Assembly: GCA_050084515.1 (NCBI GenBank)
Contig: CM114271.1
Coordinates: 53,816,001 to 53,880,000, forward strand
Direction: 5' to 3'
Source: Blasia pusilla
Taxonomy: Eukaryota > Marchantiophyta > Marchantiopsida > Blasiales
DNA length: 64,000 bases
Made by a program: the position numbers and the translations under genes. Numbering within the stretch: the stretch's first letter is position 1; every line of letters begins with the position of its first letter. Of this stretch, positions 13,919-25,605 are shown one piece after another. Under the pieces are notes generated by a model. That model saw only the letters and a list, made by a program, of their open reading frames with translations. It ran no database searches and was not told where the DNA came from.

Positions 13919-14090
13919 CTTGTGATTACATAATCCAAAATTGGTTATTAGGCATGGTTAGATTCCACATCTTGTGATTCCATAATCCAAGATCGGTTAT
14001 TGGATGTGGTTAGATTCTATCACTTGTGATTCTATAATCCAAAATAGTTTCTTGGATATTTCTAGATACCATAGTTGATGATTCCATAAT
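13919..14090. repeat. 52-bp minisatellite, about 3.3 copies
   Basis: Units begin with CTTGTGATT at 13,919, 13,971 and 14,023, and a partial fourth begins near 14,073. Each unit carries CATAATCCAA or a close variant followed by a GGTTATT-like block. Units differ at several positions, so the array is not recent. Confidence 0.75.
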
Positions 14091-14624
14091 CAACTGGGAG
14101 TGGGGAAGGTGAAGTACTCGGTCTACTCCATTTCATGGAATTCTTTCTTATCTCTTAGAGGATCGTGCTATGGAAGGAAATGAAGCAATATTTAATATAG
14201 CCTTGCGTTAATATGACCTCTATTTTAGGTCATGCTCTAGAATCAAAGGCATTAAATTTCATGGCAGACCAATGTGAAGTTGAGGCTTTAAAGGGGAAAT
14301 ATTGTGAAAAAAGATTATTGATGTCAAATATTGGCTTATGTGGATGAATGGTATCGCTTGTTGGGCAAGGATCGACATGTTACATTTTACTCTAAACATT
14401 TTCAATTTTTTACCAATGGAAAATATTTGGAGTTGGTCTTTTTTTGTAAATTTTAAATATAATAAAGGAATCTAATTTTTCATTTTGAGCTTTCCAAAAG
14501 TTTAAAATCTGTTTTGAAAAAGGTGGATGTACCATAAAAAAAAATTTATTTCTAACCACATCATATTGACAAGCATAGTTGCACATATTCGGACATGTCG
14601 ACAAGGTAGAAAAGGATATATATA

Positions 14625-15021
14625 TATGGGTTGCCTCATGCCAACATGTTCAACAAAGAGAGAATGAGCTCCAAAGCTCTATCTCACTATATATTCACTA
14701 TTTATTGTGTATACCCCCTTCTATGTCCCAAGCTCTCTCCATGGGAACATAGGCTCATAGGTCATCTTCTTGACTCTTAACATGCTGTAGGGGATCAAGA
14801 TCCACTTCCCAAAATGAAAATTCATCTATATTCACCATGGTTACTTACAAAAAATAATAAAGTTATCTATATTGCTCCAAATGAGTTGGAACAAAGGGGA
14901 AACATCCTTTCTCAAGTTACTCGTGGCCTTAACAAATTATCCTCAACCTCTTGAGGGTGTCCTCCAAAGTCCTAGAAGGCATCCGATTATAAACTGTCCA
15001 TCCATCCTAAAAGACGTGATA
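14625..15021 (-). repeat. Terminal segment A (3' copy) of Gypsy copy 3, truncated
   Basis: On the - strand it starts with TATCACGTCTTTTAGG at 15,021 and follows the A segment seen at 43,477-43,992, including the block equivalent to GAGCTCATTCTCTCTTTG near 14,650-14,690. Similarity stops near 14,625. Confidence 0.7.
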
Positions 15022-15188
15022 GTTGTCGTATGCATACACATCGCTACACAACATACATCGCCATCGCCTAATACACACATAAACACTCAAAACATCTTGG
15101 GGAAGATCGGTTTTGTGTTTCCCAACATACAGGTAGATCCACACATAAATTGAATATACTCACTCATGTACAACGAGATCCCATAATC
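15022..15188 (-). repeat. Segment B next to the polypurine tract of Gypsy copy 3
   Basis: Lies between the polypurine-like stretch (about 15,189-15,215) and segment A. Its 3' end (GTATGTTGTGTAGCGATGTG then CATACGACAAC) matches the end of B in copy 1 (43,350-43,476), but the 5' part is diverged and longer. The order PPT-B-A is the same as in copy 1. Confidence 0.6.
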
Positions 15189-15289
15189 GCCTCCCAGTTG
15201 GCAGTTGGGGCCCCCCAACTCTAGATAGTACACACATATACACCTGACATGATCTACTATCCTATGCACATCTAGCACCATCGATGTCG

Positions 15290-16480
15290 TCATCCCTGCA
15301 ACAACTCGCCATGTTGATCCCTCCGAAGAGATCTAATACTCTGATACCCTACTCCAAACGTTGCTACACATCACGTATGGTACCCAAAGATGTGAAGTCT
15401 CCACCCCAAGAGCATGAGTGTCATCTGACTCTGTCAACTCCAAGACATAGGCACGGGCCCACGCGTGCCTCAAGAGCTCGTTTGCACTCCACGCAACTCA
15501 ACACTCATCCCCATCAACGATAAAGAAGCTCCGCACCATGGGCAGAAACACCCACCCTGGCATGTCTCTTCATGGGACTATCCGCTACAGGAATTTCCTC
15601 CGCATGTGTGCTCCTCTCCCCAAACCCTCATGATCAGCTAACACCACATGTGAATGTTGCCAACGTGGTCACCGTATCCTCACGTGGTTGACCACCACTG
15701 CCCCCTTCAAACAACACCGGTAGATGGCTCACCTGTCCATCACCTGATTGCCACCCTAGCCAATAAGAAACTATCTCCCCTCCCCAAAATCCAAGATAAA
15801 ACCAAGGGGATACAACACTGTACTCTCTACCAACACATCAAATGACTCTGTCGGTGTCGTAATCGCCCGAGTGCGCACCATCGCACTATCTGACTCATTC
15901 TCTGGCTGGAGTCTAAACATCAACTCCTGTCGAGTCATGTATTGCATGGGGGATACACACCCAATAGAGGTCTGTATCTAAAAGGGAAAACACTCGATGT
16001 TGCCTTTCCGTAATCCCAACGCCAAACACGTCGCCTTCCCTAACATCAAGGGTTGCGCTCTCGAATCAAGTAGGACACGTTGCGGGTGATATATCATATA
16101 TGTGGGACTAAACAAGGGAAACACTCTTGCTCATTTATCCAACAACACCACACTTTGTGTGATCATGGCTCGTCCTACCACTAGCCTAGCTGGCATATCT
16201 ACCAACTTTGCCCTTGCATCATGCCACGACTTAGTGGAGGATGTCTCGAGCACCTTCTCTGAGGGCAAGTCCACCACCTCCTCAACTACCTCTGAACCAG
16301 AGGCAGACACCTCTCCACACTCACACAACGTGGCGGCCAACCGAAAAAAAACACCTCCACTGGTCCAACTCCCAACGTCACCAACTCCACGGCGGAAAAA
16401 AACCAAGCCTGGCTCACCCTAGTGGCCACCTCCAACAACGTGATTGACATTGGCTCTACCCGATCCGGCATAGGAGTCGT
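15290..16480 (-). pseudogene. Protease and methyltransferase motif I remnant of Gypsy copy 3
   Basis: The frame from about 16,480 downward carries an aspartic protease segment with LLDSRAQPLMLGKA near 16,065-16,025; the catalytic DSG is DSR here. Downstream, near 15,345-15,310, the sequence encodes a DLFGGIN-like methyltransferase motif I, then jumps within about 40 bp (near 15,290) into the 3'-terminal sequence also seen at 34,477. The whole RT-RNase H-integrase segment and the remaining methyltransferase are deleted. Frameshifts are frequent. Confidence 0.6.
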
Positions 16481-16559
16481 CTCTCCAACTTTCTGTGACA
16501 ACTTCCTATGACATGACTCACCCGTGGGTACTACTGGTTTTCGAGGCACCATTGACGGT

Positions 16560-18330
16560 GTATGCAGTGCCTCCTACAACATGAACGACTGGGGAACCCT
16601 AGCCTGCCGCCCATCGGTCCCCTCTTGCAAATCAATCTCAACCCCACCTCTCGATGGCTCGGTTACTCTCATAGCACCTCGGGTCACCACTGCAACAACC
16701 TCAACCTGAGCCACACTACACATAAATCCCATCCCAACAGATTCCTCATGAGCATCGTGATAAGATGTGGAGGCTAGAGCCACACTAGCTACTCTTGGCT
16801 CCGTGCGGGCCCTTAGGTGCATCATCGTCATGGCAGCAATCCTTTGCTCCAACTGATCGATGCGAGTAAATAGCACTGCATTGGGTGCACGTCCTCCATC
16901 TCCTATGACCGAACTCTACCACCACGATCATCGACTACTCGATCTCCACCAACTCTCTTGCCCCCAAGTCCTCTACCTACCTCTAGACGTACCTCGCGGC
17001 AAAGATTAAAACACCTATCCCTAGCGTGATCATATGGGTGACAATGGTCATACTGCAATTATGGTGGGGCCATCCTAGCTAGCTCTTGAGCAATCGGAGG
17101 TGCCCATGGCCCTCTACCATGTTGTGGACAGTCCAACTACCTATGTGGCCTACCACACGTCCAACAAGCCAACCTTGGTCCCTGTTGGGTAACATATGTC
17201 GGTACGGGTCATTGCCTCATCAGGTCACAATACCCACACTGCTCTATGGACCGGCCGGCCCGCTCCCATTTAGGGTGGATGATCGGGGTGGTAGATATGT
17301 GGAGCATGAGAGGGGTAGACCGACATGTGCTCCAGAGATGATGTGTACCGATGGATGTTGGAGCACATGTGGGTCTACGCCTACTCGTGGATCCGTCGAA
17401 TCCCGCAAAAATCCCTTGGTCATAACCTCCTCCTCACTCATGTTGAGCTTTATCCGCTAAGACAACTCGAAGATCACCTTCAATGTGGGCTTTGACCTAT
17501 GAAGCAACATGGCATCCCAAACTCTCCTTTGTAGCTCCTGGTCCAGCACCCCGTACCAATATTGTATTGACTGCGCCTCAATCATCCCATATGTCGCAAT
17601 GATCAATCTCTGCATGCGTGTGAATGCCTCCCTCCGACTCTCACCCAATCTCCGCTGAAAATCTTGTAGACTCTTCAGCTTGTCGGTCTACACACCCTGG
17701 TAGCTCCTCCCCAAATGTTGAAAGAACTCCACTTTAGGACTAAAACTGGGTGATCCTCTACCACCAGAGGTCTCTTTCACCTCATCACTCTCATTACCAT
17801 CCTCTCCATCTAGTCCTCGGGTCTGATAATGTAGGTCTCTCCACCCTCACTATCCCATCCTTCACGTCGCAACCACTAGTGGACACATACCCTGGAGCCC
17901 AATACACCCTCCAAGCATCGATCTCTACCAAATGTAGAGATCAGAACTCCCTGCAGTCATCAATCGGAGGACCCTCTAAATGCTAGAACAAACCCTTCCA
18001 TGCCATGAAAGGGTTGAACTGTGTAGGGGCTCTGATATCTTGGAAGTCGCACAATGTGTTGAACTCTTGGATGAAGTTATCTAGATCTATGGTGCCAACC
18101 GCATCCGAGAAACGACGCATGCCCCGATGGTCCATGTCATCCATCTCTCTCCACGTATCATTGTCCTTGTTCGCGATCTCATCACCAGACCCATTGTCTA
18201 GTGATGATGATTCCAACCACAGATGGGAGTCGGAATGGTTCCTCACTCGAAACCCCTCAATACCTCACACCACTCCGTGTCACTCCACTACCATTGCTCA
18301 TACTACCCCGTTCTTCCAAACCTTGGGCAA
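16560..18330 (-). pseudogene. Gypsy gag, subfamily 2 type (copy 3)
   Basis: Reading down from 18,330, the frame contains GDEIANKDNDTWREMDDM, FNPFMAWKGLF and a capsid-like segment with RREAFTRMQRLIIATYGM near 17,640-17,580. A degenerate zinc knuckle (YDHCHPYDHARDRC, first Cys lost) lies near 17,060-17,020. The sequence follows the gag of copy 2 (48.87-47.2 kb). Several stops and a frame break near 17,980 are present. Confidence 0.65.
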
Positions 18331-18850
18331 ATCCTCACTACAACCTCATGTCGGGTGGTAAATTATGTCTTATTTGCTCTACCCAAGGATATATGTATCC
18401 TTAATGGGCAACGCTTCACATCCGCCCTTGTGAAGCTCAATACAGTAAACGTCACTTTCCCCAACACCAGGGAATGTGCTCCTGAATCCAACAAGAAAGG
18501 TTACGGAAAAAGTACTCTACCTTGTGGAATCACCAAATGGAATACCCCTTCCAAGTTATCCAATAAAATAACACATCAAGAAACCATGACACACTCTATC
18601 GCGGGTCTAACAGGCATCTCCGCCACCCTAACAATTGTAGCCTACCATGAATATGAGGTGGATGGCCCAAGCATAGGCTCCAAGGGCAATTCCACTACCT
18701 CTTCTCCAACCACCTTTGAATGTGAGGCAACAATATCATCTCCACACTTCTCTCTCAAAATTTACGTTGATGCATTGGTGGTGCAAGCAATCGTGGGTAC
18801 TCTCGTACGTGACTCATGGCTCCTACACCCTCTTAAGCCATAGTATGCTC
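18331..18850 (-). pseudogene. Retropepsin segment of Gypsy copy 3, subfamily 1 type
   Basis: The - strand shows LLDSGAHSLVLGK near 18,500-18,460, the DSG active site of a retroviral-type aspartic protease that would cut the polyprotein. It ends at about 18,335 in the sequence also seen before the DILVGG block of copy 1, where it is fused to the upstream end of the second gag. Stops interrupt the frame. Confidence 0.6.
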
Positions 18851-19700
18851 AATGCACTCCACCATCTCAAACACATCTCTCATGTGCGCATCAGAAGGAC
18901 TGCATCCCTCACCTGTCTCTCCAAATCTCGTTCCACGATCCCATATCATGCCTGAACAACGTGGGCCTTTGTCATCCCCTGAGTGACACTAATCAGACAA
19001 TGCAAAAGAGTAAATGCCTCGTGCAAACTCTCCCATATGTACCTATGGAAGTCATGGATATTCTACAAATTCTCAATCCGTACCCCTTGGTTGTTCCTCT
19101 ACAACTCCGAAAAGAACTCAACCATGGGGTTGAACCTAGGACGATCCGGATTGGACAACGCAAGTGCCCCAGTCCGACTCATCCTTCATGCACTCTCACT
19201 TGTGGTAGAGGAAGTAGCCTCTCCTAGCTCCTCCTCATATGGAAATGGATCAGTCCATGGTACGTAACGTGGATCATAGTAGAGTCTCCAAAACTATACA
19301 TATGGGAAAACTCATGGTAATCGTCTATGGACGTCCCCTCTAGGTGTTAGAACATCCTGTTGCATGTTGTGAAAGGATTGAACACTATGGATTTCAAGGC
19401 CCTTTTTGAGTCACACCAACTCTTTAACTCCACAATGAAATCATGTAACTCTATGGTATCCACAACTCCCAAAAACTAACATGATCCTCTACCCCGGTCA
19501 TCCATCCCATACGCCCTGATGGTAGGACCACTCATTGTGTGTGGCGAGACACTAACACTCTCCTCTTCGTCCTCCCTCTCATGTGAGGATGACGTAGAAG
19601 TAGGTCAAGGGAGTCCCTCATATGGAGACCCTAGAAACCTTATGCCACTCTACGTAAATCCTCTAGGGCTACTCTCAAGCACACCACCTCACCTCTTAAA
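18851..19700 (-). pseudogene. Gypsy gag 5' region, subfamily 1 type (copy 3)
   Basis: The - strand frame encodes MSGPTIRAYGMDDRGRGSC from about 19,535, then a segment matching VGTIEL, FNPFTAWN, HLEG and DDYHEFSH of copy 1 gag (36,777-37,010). The zinc-knuckle part is missing before protease. Several stops are present. Upstream is the leader with a block (about 19,630-19,830) repeated at 29,850-30,060. Confidence 0.6.
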
Positions 19701-19833
19701 ATCCCGAATGGACTCCATGATGACCCTCGTGCCCCTCTCACACAATTTCTTTCAATCTCACTAGTAATCCCTCAATCACTTGGAACTAACATATGTCACA
19801 CTCAATCTACACTCCTTGTCATTGAGGCATGTA

Positions 19834-20841
19834 ATGTGTTGTCGTGCGCCTACTCCTCTACTTGAATATTGCGGAAGCGTACGTTCAATAGGACATGCTC
19901 TCACTGCCGATCTGCACCTAAACACACTCATGTTAGTGTGGTCTGGGTCAATCAACCTTCCAACCCACTAATTTCTCAACTCGGCACCTCATGAAGCTGA
20001 ACCTTCCTAGTTCCTCACTTTCCAACACGGGCAAGTCTCCCGAGAATTGGGAAAGCCTTTTTTGTTAGTACATACACTTAAAACCTTGTTCGCATGCCTA
20101 ACAATCCTAACTATCCAAGGGAACTCACTTGAGCCCCTAATGGAGACCCAAATAAATGAGTCGTAGGTTGGAATCTAATAGGGACCTCCAAAATCCACTT
20201 TATTGCACTTGGTTCGTGTTTTGAGTCCCAACGCCAAACTCTGGACCCATTCTGTGCCCTTGGGTCGCCCCGCGGTGCCCCAAAGTGGAGTTTGAGTCCC
20301 AAGCATTCTTGGGGATCTTCCCCCTTACTAGTACTTTGAGGTTTCTCCACCCTCCCCCTATCTTTGGATAAGGGACGTTCGAGCCACTCTTTTTTGCCCT
20401 CAACCCAACTCCCCATACAATTGTTTTTTAGGAAGTTTCTCAACCTTTGCTTGTGCGTTTGCCGAGATCTTTGGTGCATTGGAACTGGATTTGCATAAGA
20501 TGTCCGACACCCCCTCACTTTTCCCAAGCGCATATTTTGACTAAAGATTATGGTCCAAAATATAGTCAAAACCCCCCCAAACGCTAGTCACGTTCCAAAT
20601 CTGATTCTCCACTCTTTGGCAACCAACCTTCTTAGACTCGACTTCTCTCATGTCTTGGTTCACATTTGGTTCAGGTTTCCTAGTCACGACCATAAACACA
20701 TAAAACGCTCCACATTTTTTGCGTCTCATCTCTTGTGTCTCTTCCAAGAGACCACTCCAATGCGCAAATCATAGCGTGATCCCCATTAGAGCTCGGATGT
20801 TCCGCTTTGCGCTTGTTTGGTTGGGAGAGTCGCAACATGTG
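19834..20841 (-). mobile_element. Solo LTR, family 'LTR-B', with ATGTG target repeat
   Basis: A 998-bp segment (19,839-20,836) interrupts the Gypsy leader. The 5-bp repeat ATGTG flanks it (19,834-19,838 and 20,837-20,841), and the uninterrupted leader is visible in the second copy near 30,050. Termini are TTGTCGTGCG and GAGTCGCAAC on the + strand. No internal domain is present, so it is a solo LTR of an unidentified element. An inverted partial copy lies at about 22,345-23,286. Strand choice is arbitrary. Confidence 0.7.
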
Positions 20842-22344
20842 CGGTAATAAGCAACGTGGTGCAAAAAATCAACTATTGCTCTATTGTCTCATTAATATAG
20901 CATACCCACAATTCTGGACATCCCACATAGGTCTATGTCCCCTAACCACATACATAAATTATGCTACCAACATCCGCACAAATCCCAATATCCCAAATAA
21001 GTACCCTATACCCGAAATTCCCTCACATGGAACATGTGTGAGGCACAAGACCAAAATGGGCAACCTGGACAATGTTGGTATCACTTCTCAGCAACTGCAA
21101 ACCTCCAACCCAATTGTGAAGAAAAAATCCTCCACTCAATAACTGGTACTCTGTGGTGCTAACAATATTCGACCCCCTCTCGATGTGCGGTGCTGGTACA
21201 ATGGTATAGTACGACAATGATGACATAGAACGGCTACAAATGACATGACACTTGCCGATGGGATGTGACACGCAACAACATCCCCTCCTCTATCACAATA
21301 CACACTCTGCTCCTTAGTGATGTTACGACTGTGCGATCGAGACGGTGCAGTGCGGCACAATACGACAATTAATGACGCTTCGTGGCTACGCACATCACGG
21401 CACGGTACTCAATCCTATGGTGATTGAACTCTAGATGATCAATGAAGGTCAATGGTAATTATGATATCACACACGTGGGTAAACATGATTCTATTTTAAC
21501 CTTATTAAAAAGTCAAATTTTTTCTCCACTCCACTAATCCCTTAAATCAAGGGTCAACTCACTAAAATTATCTTGCATTTGGCTTATACTCCACTAAGCC
21601 CCATAAATCTTGGGTCAATACCCACTAAATAAATTTTATATACGACATTATCCTCAAATCATATTTTTCCCTTGTCATATCCATCAAGATTAAACAATTT
21701 TTTACTTTTTTTTACCTCTCAACTAAGATTTTTCCCAATACCTCTCAAGTTGGTCATGACAGCCCATGGAAACGGTCACAAATTTGTGCTCATATAATCA
21801 AATTGCGCACCGTTCCTTTCACAACGCGCATAACTTCCTGATCTACAACATTATTAAATTGGTTTTCTCATTCGACCTTCCATCAGAAATTGGCAATGAT
21901 TGTCGTGCAGCCCGTGGCCTTCTCTCCTACAAAAAAATTGGCAACACTTCTGCGCTGATTTCTTCCACAAAAAACTGAGAAACTGTGCAAAATAACTCCA
22001 TCAAGCTACGAGGTTCTCCCAAGAGCAGCATCATGGAGAACCCATCCCCATACTCAAATCTTATAAAAAATTGGGGAGCGCTTCTACAAACCACTCTTAT
22101 GTACGAAAATCTGCATAACCAAGCATACAAACGAGGAGCTCTTGCTCTCATGAGTAATCCCATGAGCCGCTGAATGGAAAAACATGGTCCCCAACCTGCG
22201 AATACAACAAGAAAACAACAAGCTCCCATATTGTAGAACTCTTAATCTCCCATTCTCTTTGTAAATCAATATCTCTGCCGCGATCCTCATAACCAAACGA
22301 ACACCAAACACACGCCAAGCGAAACATTAGAAATTGTGTGCTCA
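20842..22344 (-). repeat. Long 5' leader of Gypsy copy 3
   Basis: Non-coding sequence between segment A and gag on the - strand, collinear with 29,840-31,517. Both copies contain a pyrimidine-rich stretch ending in CAG followed by GTTGGGGACC (near 22,180 and 31,430), resembling a splice acceptor. The part near 21,150-21,400 corresponds to the GC-rich part of the other copy near 30,400-30,650. No coding domain was recognised. Confidence 0.6.
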
Positions 22345-23286
22345 CCCTACGATGATTGCGCTTTAGAGAGGTCTCTTGGAAAAGTCCAAGAGATGAAATA
22401 TGCAATAGAGTTTTTGTGTTTCATGCGTTTATGGTCGTAACTAGAAAACCTGGACCAAACGTGAACCAAGACTTGAGATGAGTTGAGTCTAGGAAGGTTG
22501 GTTGCCAAAGAGGTGAGAACCAGTTTTGGAACACAACTAGTATTTAGGAGTTTTGAATATATTTTGGACCATAACATTTTGTCTCAAGATGCATTCGAGA
22601 CAAGTGGCATTGGAAAGCTCATGTTGAGACAATAACAACGCACCAAAGATCTCTGAAAATACTCAAGCAAACCTTGAGATACCGGCCAAAACATATTGTA
22701 AGAGGAATCAGGTTGAAGGCCAAATTAAGGGGGTCGACTGTCTTTCCCTAAAGTTAGGGGGAGGGTGGGGATCCCCAAAAGGACTAGTAAGGGGAAGTTT
22801 CTCCAAGGATTCTTGGAATCTGAACCCCAATTTGAGCGCCAAACGGCGTCTTAAGGGCACGGGATGGAACGGGAGTTGGGCGTTGGAACTCGGAACCCAA
22901 ACTTGATCTGAGGGAGTGGACTTCCTAAGCCACACTTGGATTCCAACCTGTTACTCATTTTTGTGAGTTGCGATTAGGGACTCATTGGATGTTCATTGGA
23001 CAGTTGGAATCGCTAAGCGTGCAAACGCCGTTTGAGGTTGTTGAACTGACTAGAGTGTCTGTCCCAAGTCTTGAAAGACTTGCCTATGTTGTAAATCAAG
23101 AAATTAGGAAGGTTGAGCTTGGTGAGAGGCCGAGTTGAGAACTCGGAAAGTTAGAACGCTGATTGACCTAGACCTGACTAACCTGAGTGCGTGTTTGGGT
23201 GCAGATCAGGATTGAGAGCGAGTCCTACTAAACGCACGCTTTCGCAACATTAAAGATTTACATTCAAGGAGAGTATGCGCACGACA
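22345..23286 (+). mobile_element. Second LTR-B solo LTR, partial, inverted relative to the first
   Basis: Matches the reverse complement of 19,839-20,780. Shared blocks include CTTGGAAAAGTCCAAGAGATG, ACTAGTAAGGGGAAG and the terminal GTATGCGCACGACA. The first 50-70 bp are missing at 22,345. It splits segment A of copy 3: A resumes at 23,287 on one side and below 22,345 on the other. Confidence 0.6.
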
Positions 23287-23729
23287 CTCTCTCATATCAA
23301 ACTAAACCCGCTATGATAATGAGAGGCTTGGGTTACTTAGAAGGCATGGAGGACCATAGATCCGCTACCTTATGCTAAGAGGTTCAACAACGATAGAATG
23401 AACTCCAAAGCTCTCTCTCCTTGGGTATATCCCCTTCTCTGTCATAAGTTGTATCCATGATAATCTATGCTCGTAGGTCATCTCCTTGGCACTTGACCTA
23501 CTACAGGGGATCAAGGTCCATTTCCCAAAGTGAAAAGTTAACTATGCTCCTAATGGTAACTTCCAAAGATAGTAAGTTTCTCTATATAGCTCCAAATGAG
23601 CGAAAACTAAGGGGAACTTGCTCTTTTAAGTTATCCGTGACCTCAACCTCCTGAAGTTATTTTCCAATATCCTCGAAGGCACTCTACTATAGTAGAGTGC
23701 CTTGTTGATGCATCCTAAAAGACCGGATA
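23287..23729 (-). repeat. Terminal segment A (5' copy) of Gypsy copy 3
   Basis: The - strand reads TATCCGGTCTTTTAGGATG from 23,729, then the A blocks (GCTCATTTGGAGC-like near 23,595, an AACTTACTATCTTTGG block, and CCAAGCCTCTCATTA near 23,325). It is cut by LTR-B at 23,287. No segment B precedes or follows it at this 5' end. Confidence 0.65.
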
Positions 23730-25030
23730 AGATTGTAACTTGACTTGGAACTTGATTAAGCATTTGGGGGTTCCCCACGTTTAAGGTTATAACGGTTAGA
23801 TCCAAGATGCGTTTGGGATGAATAAGAAGACGTTGGAAACCTTAGGAAAAGATAATTCCAACAAATTAAAAATACAAACAAACACATAAATCAAATAGAG
23901 ATTGAGAAACCACCCCTAAATTATCATAATAATAGTTGGATTGAGGGCCACAAGGAATGGACCAAGAGGACTTTCCCAAAAGTATGGAGGGTGGAAATCT
24001 CGAGAAGCATGTATAAGGGGAAGGGTCTCCAAGGGAGTTTAGGACCCGAATCCCATCTTGGCCCTTAGTTCATCCCATATGAATGAACTAAGGGCAATGA
24101 ATGGATCAAGAGGTTGGCTTCATGTTATGGACACCAAGCCAAGTCCAAGGGATTAATTATGGATATCAACCTTAGACCTTGATCCGTGACTCAAAAATTG
24201 GGCTCGACTAGAGAATTGTCAGAGGTCCATTGGGCAGTTGGGATCGCCAAGCACGCTAACACCATTTTAGGTTTCTAGACTATCAAGGAAGTTTTTCCCA
24301 AGCCTCAAAGGACTTTCTTGTGTTGGGGAGTGAGAGGTAATTCTAGTATCTTATCCAACTTAGATTTGTTGAGCTTGAAGAATAGCGCAAGTCCAAGTCC
24401 AAGACTTGGTAGAAGCAAGACTAGTTGACCCAAACAATGACTAATGTACATGAGTGTGTTTGGATGCATATCAGTAAGGAGACCACACCCAATCGAATAT
24501 ACGCTTACGCAATATACAAGACCAATGTTCAAGAAGAGTAGGCGCAAGACACCCTCCCAACCTTTAGGAAATTCCTCTTGGGCTAGTTCTTGTGACCCTC
24601 ATTAATCCAACTACCATTTCGATAGCTTTGGGTGGTTTCTAGATATCTACTTGTGCATTTGTCTAGATTTTTAGTGTATGGGAATTATCTTCTCAAGTTC
24701 TCACAAGCTTTCTAGCTAATGCTAGCTACCTTATTGATCCCAAGCGTATCTTGGGTCTAATCGTTGTGATCTCAAACATGGAGAACCCTAGAATGCTTGG
24801 TCAAGTTCCAAGCTTGATCGCAATCCCCTTGATACCCAACTCATGCAAGATTTGAGCTCTTCTCAAGTTGTTCTACTAGGTCACAAACCCCCATTATTTG
24901 AGATGCCCATCATGGCTTGCCTCTCACTGTTGCAACTTATCAGACTACGATGCGCTTCCATCCTAGTGTAAACCCACTATAGTTGTGATGTTCCGTATTG
25001 GCACACGCTTGGTTACGAGGGTCGCAATAA
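23730..25030. repeat. Degenerate LTR-B fragments in opposite orientations
   Basis: The stretch 23,760-24,570 follows the LTR-B copy of 22,600-23,286 (AAGGGGAAGGGTCTCCAAGG-like block near 24,020; cognate of GCGCAAGACACC near 24,552). The stretch 24,580-25,030 resembles the other strand of LTR-B (GATGTTCCG near 24,985, GAGGGTCGCAATA near 25,017). They form a loose inverted pair. Confidence 0.45.
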
Positions 25031-25605
25031 TGGATCACGTGTCTTGAAATAGTGAAAGAGAAATTTGTTCCAAAACGAAAATCCTAATGTAATAAAAAAA
25101 ATCCCAACCTCATCTAAGCATTCAAAATGAAGTTATGCCTGAACAACTTCATGGCTCCCTACCTCATGAACACGGTAGAACTCTACCTGTATGCAAACTA
25201 TAATGTGAGAAGACCAAAAGAAGTGTGTCAAAATGAACTTATGAATTGAGTGTTGTAACTTGATATCAATATCTTAGATAATCCATGTTGTATAAATATT
25301 ACCTCCACATAAATCTTAGAAAACTCTAGAACTATCAATATCTAGCTAGTGGGTTTAATGTGGGATATCTTATTGAAGACCGAGTTATAATCAAACTCAT
25401 TGGATACTTAAACTATCATATTTGGTACTCACACAAGGTAGGGAAGCTTAATTTTACTTAGTTAGTTAAGCACAATTATCTTAACTATGGTTAGTTAATC
25501 AAAGTTAGTCTCACTTAAGATTATGGTTAGGGTTACTTGTATCTACCCTATATAATTGAGAAGGGGAACAACCTCCACTCATTCTCTTATTGCCAAAAAA
25601 AATCT
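25031..25605. promoter_or_regulatory. AT-rich stretch, possible 5' LTR and promoter of the Copia relic
   Basis: No coding frame. CTATATAATTGAG near 25,547 could be a TATA element for the downstream Copia unit. LTR ends could not be fixed because no second LTR was found. Confidence 0.3.

Larger units (their letters stand above)
14625..23729 (-). mobile_element. Chimeric Ty3/Gypsy element (copy 3) of the methyltransferase family, pol deleted
   Basis: Read on the - strand this holds terminal segment A (23,729 down), a long leader, gag type 1, protease, then an abrupt switch into the start of a second gag of a different subfamily, a second protease, methyltransferase motif I, a large deletion, the polypurine region, segment B and segment A again (to about 14,625). 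RT, RNase H, integrase and almost all of the methyltransferase are missing. Two solo LTRs of another family interrupt it (19,839-20,836 and about 22,345-23,286). Many stops and frameshifts make it non-functional. It joins at least two Gypsy subfamilies, the first like copy 1 (36.7-44.1 kb) and the second like copy 2 (44.1-49.5 kb). Confidence 0.75.
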
